From contig JAHAYX010000017.1 in the NCBI GenBank assembly GCA_018384365.1, positions 96,004-160,003 on the forward strand: a stretch of DNA of 64,000 nucleotides, written 5' to 3'. The DNA comes from Clostridiaceae bacterium. Its GTDB lineage: Bacteria; Bacillota; Clostridia; Oscillospirales; QAMX01. Of this stretch, positions 56,346-64,000 are shown piece after piece (the first letter of the stretch is position 1; each line of letters starts with the position of its first letter). The notes below the pieces were generated by a model, which worked only from the letters and a program-made list of their open reading frames with translations, ran no database searches and was not told the origin of the DNA. A program made the position numbers and the translations under genes.

Positions 56346-57995
56346 ATGGATTATTTTGAGCTTGCCGAGCTCCTTTTTCCGGATGTCACCGAGACGCCGG
56401 AGGATATGGAACAAAAATTTCCCCCGCGCGTGCTGCCGGAGGGTGCAGTCGTTTCGCGCGCCGCACCCAGCCCCACGGGATTCGTCCACCTTGGGAACCT
56501 GGTACAGGGTCTGACGAGCGAGCGGATGTCCCACCAGTCGGGCGGCGTCATGTTCCTGCGTGTCGAGGATACGGACGCCAAGCGCGAAGTGCCCGGCGCC
56601 GTGGAAACGCTGATCGACGCGCTGAGCCACTATCACATTGAGTTCGACGAAGGCGCCACCGTGGACGGCGACCGTGGCCAGTACGGCCCGTACCGTCAGA
56701 GCCGCCGCGCCGCGATTTATCATGTCTATGCCAAAAAGCTCGTGCAGGAGGGCCGCGCCTATCCCTGCTTCTGCACCGAGGAAGAACTTGTGAAGATGCA
56801 CGAGGAGCAGGAAGCCGAAAAGGCCAACTTCGGCTATTTCGGCCGCTGGGCCGTGTGGCGCGACCGCTCCATGGAGGATATCCGCGCCATGCTGGACGCC
56901 GGGCATCCGTGGGTGCTGCGCTTCCGTTCGGAGGGCTCGATCGAGCATAAAATCAAGTTCACTGACCTCATCAAGGGAAATCTCGAACTGACGGAAAACG
57001 ACATTGACCACGTTCTCCTGAAATCCGACGGCATTCCGACCTATCACTTCGCCCATGCCGTGGACGACCACCTCATGCACACCACGCACGTGGTGCGCGG
57101 CGACGAATGGCTGCCGAGTCTGCCGTTCCATATCCAGCTCCACCAGGCGCTGGGCTTCCGTCCGCCGAAGTATCTGCACATCGGCCCGCTTCAGAAGATG
57201 GACGGCACCTCCAAGCGCAAGCTGTCCAAGCGGAAGGACCCGGAGCTGGCCCTGACCTTCTATAAGGCCGAGGGATATCCGGTGGAATCCATCTATGAAT
57301 ATCTGCTCACCATCCTGAATTCCAACTTTGAGGACTGGCGGCGTGCCAATCCGGCGCTTCCGGCCTCGGAATTCAAGTTCTCCTATAAGAAAATGAACCC
57401 GGCCGGCGCGCTCTTCGATGTGATGAAGCTGCGCGACGTGTCCAAGGACGTGATTTCGCGCATGAGCGCGGATGCGGTTTACCAGGAGGTGCTCACCTGG
57501 GCAGGCGAATTTGATCCCGAATTTGCCTCCTGCCTGGGCGCGCAGCCGGAGCTTGCCCGCGCAGCGCTTGCCATCGGCCGCGGCGGCAAAAAACCGCGTA
57601 AGGACTTCGCCATCTGGCGCGAGGTGCGCGGCTACATGGGCTTCTTCTTCGACGAGCTCTTCACCGTCGAGGATGCCTACCCCGAACAGTTCGCGCCTGC
57701 GGTGATCCGCGCGGCGCTGGAGGCATTCCTGGCCTCCTACGATCCGGCGGACGAGCAGAGCGTATGGTTTGACAAAATCAAGGCCGTTGCGGATTCGCTC
57801 GGCTTTGCCTCCGACATGAAGGCTTACCGTGCCGCGCCGGAGCAGTATCCCGGCAGCGTGGCGGACATCAGTATGTTCCTGCGCATTGCCGTAACGGGCA
57901 AGCAGAACTCCCCGGATATGTATGAAGTCATGCGCGTGCTGGGCGCGGACCGCGTGCGCGCACGCATCGGCGCCATGATCGCACGTCTGGCCTGA
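56346..57995 (+). CDS. gltX: Glutamyl-tRNA synthetase (549 aa)
   Basis: RAAPSPTGFVHLGNL (HIGH-like), LRVEDTDAKRE, GTSKRKLSKRKDPE (KMSKS-like). Confidence 0.92.
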   Translation: MDYFELAELLFPDVTETPEDMEQKFPPRVLPEGAVVSRAAPSPTGFVHLGNLVQGLTSERMSHQSGGVMFLRVEDTDAKREVPGAVETLIDALSHYHIEFDEGATVDGDRGQYGPYRQSRRAAIYHVYAKKLVQEGRAYPCFCTEEELVKMHEEQEAEKANFGYFGRWAVWRDRSMEDIRAMLDAGHPWVLRFRSEGSIEHKIKFTDLIKGNLELTENDIDHVLLKSDGIPTYHFAHAVDDHLMHTTHVVRGDEWLPSLPFHIQLHQALGFRPPKYLHIGPLQKMDGTSKRKLSKRKDPELALTFYKAEGYPVESIYEYLLTILNSNFEDWRRANPALPASEFKFSYKKMNPAGALFDVMKLRDVSKDVISRMSADAVYQEVLTWAGEFDPEFASCLGAQPELARAALAIGRGGKKPRKDFAIWREVRGYMGFFFDELFTVEDAYPEQFAPAVIRAALEAFLASYDPADEQSVWFDKIKAVADSLGFASDMKAYRAAPEQYPGSVADISMFLRIAVTGKQNSPDMYEVMRVLGADRVRARIGAMIARLA

Positions 57996-58051
57996 CCGCC
58001 GGAGCTTTGACCCGCAGAAATTCCTTTTCATGAAACTTTGAGGTGACACAT

Positions 58052-59716
58052 ATGAGTGATTCCAATAATTTTATCCATGACCTGATCGACGAGGATCTCG
58101 CCGCAGGCCGTGCCGACCACGTACACACGCGATTCCCGCCGGAACCGAACGGCTATCTGCATATCGGCCACTGCAAGGCGCTGCTGATCGACTTCGGCAC
58201 CGCGAAAAAGTACGGCGGCCAGTGCAATCTCCGCATGGACGACACCAACCCCGCCAAGGAGGACACCGAATTCGTCGATGCGATCCAGGAGGACATCCAC
58301 TGGCTGGGCTTTGACTGGGACGACCGGTTCTACTATGGCTCCGATTACTTTGAAAAAACCTATGAATTTGCCGAGCAGCTGATTCTCCACGGCGACGCCT
58401 ACGTCTGCGAGCTGAGCGCCGAGCAGTTCCGCGAATACCGCGGCGACCTGACGCACCCCGCCGTGTCGCCCTACCGCGACCGTCCGATTGAGGAGTCGCT
58501 CGACCTGTTCCGCCGGATGCGCGCGGGCGAGTTCCCGGAGGGAAAATATACCCTCCGCGCCAAAATTGACCTTGCCTCCGGCAACTTCAATATGCGCGAC
58601 CCGGTTTTCTACCGCATCCGCTATATCGAGCATCACCGCCAGGGCACGAAGTGGTGCATCTTCCCGATGTATGACTACGCGCACCCGGTACAGGATATGC
58701 TGGAGGGCATCACCCACTCCCTCTGTTCGCTGGAATATGAAAACCACCGTCCGCTTTATAACTGGGTGGTCGAAAAGGTCAGCTCCTACTGCGGACTGGA
58801 CGCGCATCCGCGTCAGATCGAGTTCGCGCGTCTGAACCTGACGCACACCGTGATGTCCAAGCGCTTCCTGCGCAAGCTCGTTGAGACCGGGCTTGTGGAC
58901 GGCTGGGACGATCCGCGTATGCCCACGCTGTGCGCCATGCGCCGCCGCGGCTATACGCCGACGGCCATTATCGACTTCCTCACCCGCGTAGGCGTTGCCA
59001 AGAACGACAGCCTGGTGGATATCCGCCTTTTGGAGCACTGCCTGCGTGAGGAGCTGAACAAAACCGCACTGCGCCGCATTGCCGTGACAAAGCCGGTGAA
59101 GGTGGTCGTCGAAAACTACCCCGCAGACAAAACGGAGTATTTCTCCGTCGCCAATAACCCTGAGGATCCCGAGGCCGGCACGCGCGAAATCCCCTTCACC
59201 CGCGAACTGTGGATCGAGGAAGACGACTTTGCCGAAGTTCCGCCGCCCAAGTTCCAGCGTATGACCCCCGGAAAAGAAGTGCGGCTCATGGGCGCATACA
59301 TTGTCCGCTGCGAGCGCGTGGAGAAAAACGCCGACGGCTCCGTTGCCGCGGTTTACTGCACCGCCGATCTGGAAACCCGGGACGGCGCGCCGGTGGACGG
59401 CCGCAAGGTGCGCGGTACGATCCACTGGGTCAGCGCGCAGTACGCGGTGGACGCCGATGTAGATCTGTATGACAACCTCTTCACGCTGGAAAACGTGAAC
59501 GATATGCCGGAAGGCAAGACCTACGACGATTACATCAATCCGGACTCCGTCATCCATCTCACCGGCTGCAAGCTGGAGCCGGCGCTTTCCGACGCCGCGC
59601 CGGGCGACCGCTTCCAGTTCGTGCGTCTGGGATATTTCTGCCGCGACACGAAGAATCCGGCTGTTTTCAACCGCACGGTCAGCCTGAAGGACAGCTACGC
59701 AAAGACTTTGAAATAA
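58052..59716 (+). CDS. glnS: Glutaminyl-tRNA synthetase
   Basis: TRFPPEPNGYLHIGHCKALLIDFG, LRMDDTNPAKED, LNLTHTVMSKRFLRKLVE, GTIHWVSAQYAVDADVDLYDNLF. Confidence 0.95.
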   Translation: MSDSNNFIHDLIDEDLAAGRADHVHTRFPPEPNGYLHIGHCKALLIDFGTAKKYGGQCNLRMDDTNPAKEDTEFVDAIQEDIHWLGFDWDDRFYYGSDYFEKTYEFAEQLILHGDAYVCELSAEQFREYRGDLTHPAVSPYRDRPIEESLDLFRRMRAGEFPEGKYTLRAKIDLASGNFNMRDPVFYRIRYIEHHRQGTKWCIFPMYDYAHPVQDMLEGITHSLCSLEYENHRPLYNWVVEKVSSYCGLDAHPRQIEFARLNLTHTVMSKRFLRKLVETGLVDGWDDPRMPTLCAMRRRGYTPTAIIDFLTRVGVAKNDSLVDIRLLEHCLREELNKTALRRIAVTKPVKVVVENYPADKTEYFSVANNPEDPEAGTREIPFTRELWIEEDDFAEVPPPKFQRMTPGKEVRLMGAYIVRCERVEKNADGSVAAVYCTADLETRDGAPVDGRKVRGTIHWVSAQYAVDADVDLYDNLFTLENVNDMPEGKTYDDYINPDSVIHLTGCKLEPALSDAAPGDRFQFVRLGYFCRDTKNPAVFNRTVSLKDSYAKTLK

Positions 59717-59734
59717 ACCGTTTCGCAAACCGGA

Positions 59735-59774
59735 CGCCGGGAGACGCAGCGAATCTGCGTTTCCCGGCTTTTTG
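59735..59774 (+). terminator. Rho-independent terminator after glnS
   Basis: gccgggagacgcag-cgaat-ctgcgtttcccggcttttt. Confidence 0.85.
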
Positions 59775-59850
59775 TCACATTTTCACACGCTCCGGTGCTT
59801 CCCAGCGCCGCTTTTCAGCAAATCTTTCTCATATCTTGTAAAAGAAAGCA

Positions 59851-59868
59851 ACGGTTTCGCAAAACCGT
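59851..59868. promoter_or_regulatory. Perfect-arm 18-bp palindrome acggttt-cgca-aaaccgt upstream of the CE1 pair (candidate operator)
   Basis: 7-bp arms fully complementary, located about 75 bp upstream of the ATG. Confidence 0.5.
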
Positions 59869-59941
59869 AACTTTATTCCGTACTCTCCCGCGGGTAAAAT
59901 AGAGGTATCAAATATTTCTGTCCCAAGGAGGGAGGCTTTGC

Positions 59942-62262
<2,321 letters not shown>

Positions 62263-62296
62263 AACAGCCGAAACCGCGCACATCCTGATAAAAATG

Positions 62297-62339
62297 AAAA
62301 GGCGATACCCGGTTTTCCGCCCGGGCGTCGCCTTTTTTC
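62297..62339 (+). terminator. Rho-independent terminator
   Basis: aaaaggcgatacccggttttccgcccgggcgtcgcctttttt (stem with mismatch). Confidence 0.75.
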
Positions 62340-62521
62340 TTTCCGATGCTGCCGTTTTTTCATTTTTTGCGATTTTTGCCTTTCTCCGCGTTTCCCGGCG
62401 GTGCAAAAAACGAAAGCCGAGCCGCCGCGAAAAAATCCCGCCAAATCCGGCGCGGCGCAGTATAAATCTCTCGATTTTACAGATGCTAATAGCACGATTT
62501 AAGTCAAAAGGAGATATATAC

Positions 62522-62695
62522 ATGAAAGCAACAGGTATCGTACGCCGCATCGACGATCTGGGGCGTGTCGTCATTCCGAAAGAAATCCGCCGTACCATGC
62601 GTATCCGCGAAGGCGACCCGTCACAGATATCATTGACACCGTGGGAAAAGTTCTGTTTCGGTATGTTGGATTTGGCCAAAAGGCAAGGGTGGTAG
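62522..62695 (+). pseudogene. AbrB/SpoVT-like regulator disrupted within its DNA-binding domain
   Basis: MKATGIVRRIDDLGRVVIPKEIRRTMRIREGDP matches the family; from about 62620 the frame reads unrelated SQISLTPWEKFCFGMLDLAKRQGW*. Confidence 0.75.
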
Positions 62696-62755
62696 CTGTA
62701 CATAGTGACGAAAAATGATGCTGTAACAGTGCGTATACGAAAGGGGTAAAATGGT

Positions 62756-62962
62756 ATGAAAAGGATGATTTTCTGTGGGTTCAACATGGATACGGCTTGC
62801 GTAGATCTGAAATTTTCCGATGGCAGCACAATCTCCATCGACTGCAAAGCGGTCGAAACAGCCTTGGATGCAGACACCTGGCAGCGCAGCAAGCTGGACT
62901 GGCTGATCTACAACAAGCCGCTGGAATATGTCCAACTGGTGCTCGGTGGCGACTTTGAATAG
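62756..62962 (+). CDS. DUF6061-like small protein
   Basis: MKRMIFCGFNMDTACVDLKFSDGSTISIDCKAVETALDADTWQRSKLDWLIYNKPLEYVQLVLGGDFE; AAAGGGG RBS. Confidence 0.6.
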   Translation: MKRMIFCGFNMDTACVDLKFSDGSTISIDCKAVETALDADTWQRSKLDWLIYNKPLEYVQLVLGGDFE

Positions 62963-63116
62963 TATGTACAAGGGGCGGCGGAACATCAGTTGATGGATTG
63001 AATTGAATAAACATGGCACAGCCACCGGTCAGATGATAATCGGCGGGCTGTGTTGAAGATAGGTTATTTATCAATGTTGTTGATAGAGAAACCACTGTTT
63101 TTCTTGCAAACAATTC

Positions 63117-63917
63117 TCAGCTTATAGCCTTGATTTTATGGGAACTTAGCTTATAAGACCAAATCATCATATTAAGCAAGTCTTGCTGTGAAATAGATGC
63201 TCCAGATCCTCCGTCAAAAGACGTAGTTCCTGCCCCTAGAATTGGCACACATACATCCTTTTCGGAATAATGGTTTTCCAACTCTCTCCACAGCAGATCT
63301 AAACACTGAAGATATTCGTCACGGGTAAAGAAGCGTCCCTTGCCTTTCTCGTCAAGCTTGACGAATGCCATCAAAAGATCATCTCCATTAGGGACGATAG
63401 TTCCGGAATCATATTTTGTTTTTTGCTGATACCGTGATTTTGCCCGAGCGGGAGCAATATTGGCTTCATCAATCAGCTTCTGCATGGCTAGCCCCGGATG
63501 TGCAGAGATATACTGCCCGCAAATAGATTCTGGATTTATATCTGCTGTTTTATCACCGACATGCGTCGTGAAGCACTCGTCGAAGTTGATTACACGCTTG
63601 CACTTCCGTTTCTTAAGGATATTGCCATATTCCACCCGAATGGAATAATTCTCCCCTTGGATTGTAATCCATCGGCGAAGTGCAAGGAAAAGAGCATACG
63701 CTGCCGATGTAGCAACCCAAACAAGCAAAAAACAGGCAAGCCGAGAAATGACGATATTTACTTCCTCAGCTAATAAGCCAGAAATCCATTTACATTGGTT
63801 AAGGAGCTCCTGTGTTATCCATTCGTGACCAGCAAAGAATGACTCGGAGACAAATGTAAAAATAACTGTAACAGCGGCAAAAGCCGCTGCTACACTTTTC
63901 TTAATAAAGTCAATCAA
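63117..63917 (-). CDS. Membrane-anchored macro-domain protein, ThsA-macro/DUF6430-like (candidate type II Thoeris effector)
   Basis: Two N-terminal hydrophobic helices; VINFDECFTTHVGDKTADINPESICGQYISAHPG...GTIVPNGDDLLMAFVKLDEKGKG...VCVPILGAGTTSFDGG; TTG start. Confidence 0.65.
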   Translation of the reverse strand: MIDFIKKSVAAAFAAVTVIFTFVSESFFAGHEWITQELLNQCKWISGLLAEEVNIVISRLACFLLVWVATSAAYALFLALRRWITIQGENYSIRVEYGNILKKRKCKRVINFDECFTTHVGDKTADINPESICGQYISAHPGLAMQKLIDEANIAPARAKSRYQQKTKYDSGTIVPNGDDLLMAFVKLDEKGKGRFFTRDEYLQCLDLLWRELENHYSEKDVCVPILGAGTTSFDGGSGASISQQDLLNMMIWSYKLSSHKIKAIS

Positions 63918-64000
63918 AATCCAAGCACCTCTTTTATGTAGGCATAATCACCGACTTTTCTCCCATAGGCATCATATTTCCAAAACGGTTTGGCGTAATC
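63914..64000 (-). CDS. 3' end of a gene coupled upstream of the macro-domain gene (identity unresolved)
   Basis: Minus-strand frame ...DYAKPFWKYDAYGRKVGDYAYIKEVLGF* open to the window edge; its TGA overlaps the TTG start of the macro-domain gene (TTGA). Confidence 0.55.
   Translation of the reverse strand, partial: DYAKPFWKYDAYGRKVGDYAYIKEVLGF

Noticed and set aside
58028-59728. 566-aa minus-strand ORF
   Set aside because: Antisense shadow of glnS

Overview
This is a GC-rich chromosomal window from what looks like an endospore-forming Clostridia (Oscillospiraceae-type) genome. The assignment is inferred from spore-coat proteins, TepA, RNase Y, YqeG, AsnA, strong AGGAGG ribosome binding sites and U-tract terminators. 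All family calls come from reading the translations; no searches were run. Most of the window is ordinary core and carbohydrate metabolism: two GH10 xylanase-like genes, a GH43-like gene, a beta-helix carbohydrate-active protein, a tandem pair of CE1-like esterases, mutarotases, and a hexokinase-pgi-pgm operon. It also holds an oppABCDF operon with unusually enlarged subunits, gltX-glnS, a two-component system next to a MacB-like ABC transporter, and one tRNA-Leu(TAG). Mobile or accessory signals are an isolated large serine recombinase between tepA and rny, and the right edge (about 62.62-64.0 kb). At the right edge an AbrB/SpoVT-like gene is broken and followed by a DUF6061-like ORF and a 2TM+macro-domain protein resembling the type II Thoeris ThsA effector, translationally coupled to an upstream gene cut by the window end. 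The most unusual small-scale signals are: (i) a small zinc-ribbon/poly-basic ORF that runs through an intrinsic-terminator hairpin with no stop codon, similar to the gene architecture of ArfA/BrfA; (ii) a near-consensus promoter with a LexA-type box in its spacer, driving a non-annotated transcript convergent to a 58-aa ORF; (iii) RNase Y with no ATG/GTG/TTG at the optimal RBS distance; (iv) large lineage-specific insertions in the Opp ATPases and permease; (v) several operator-like palindromes and RBS-occluding hairpins.
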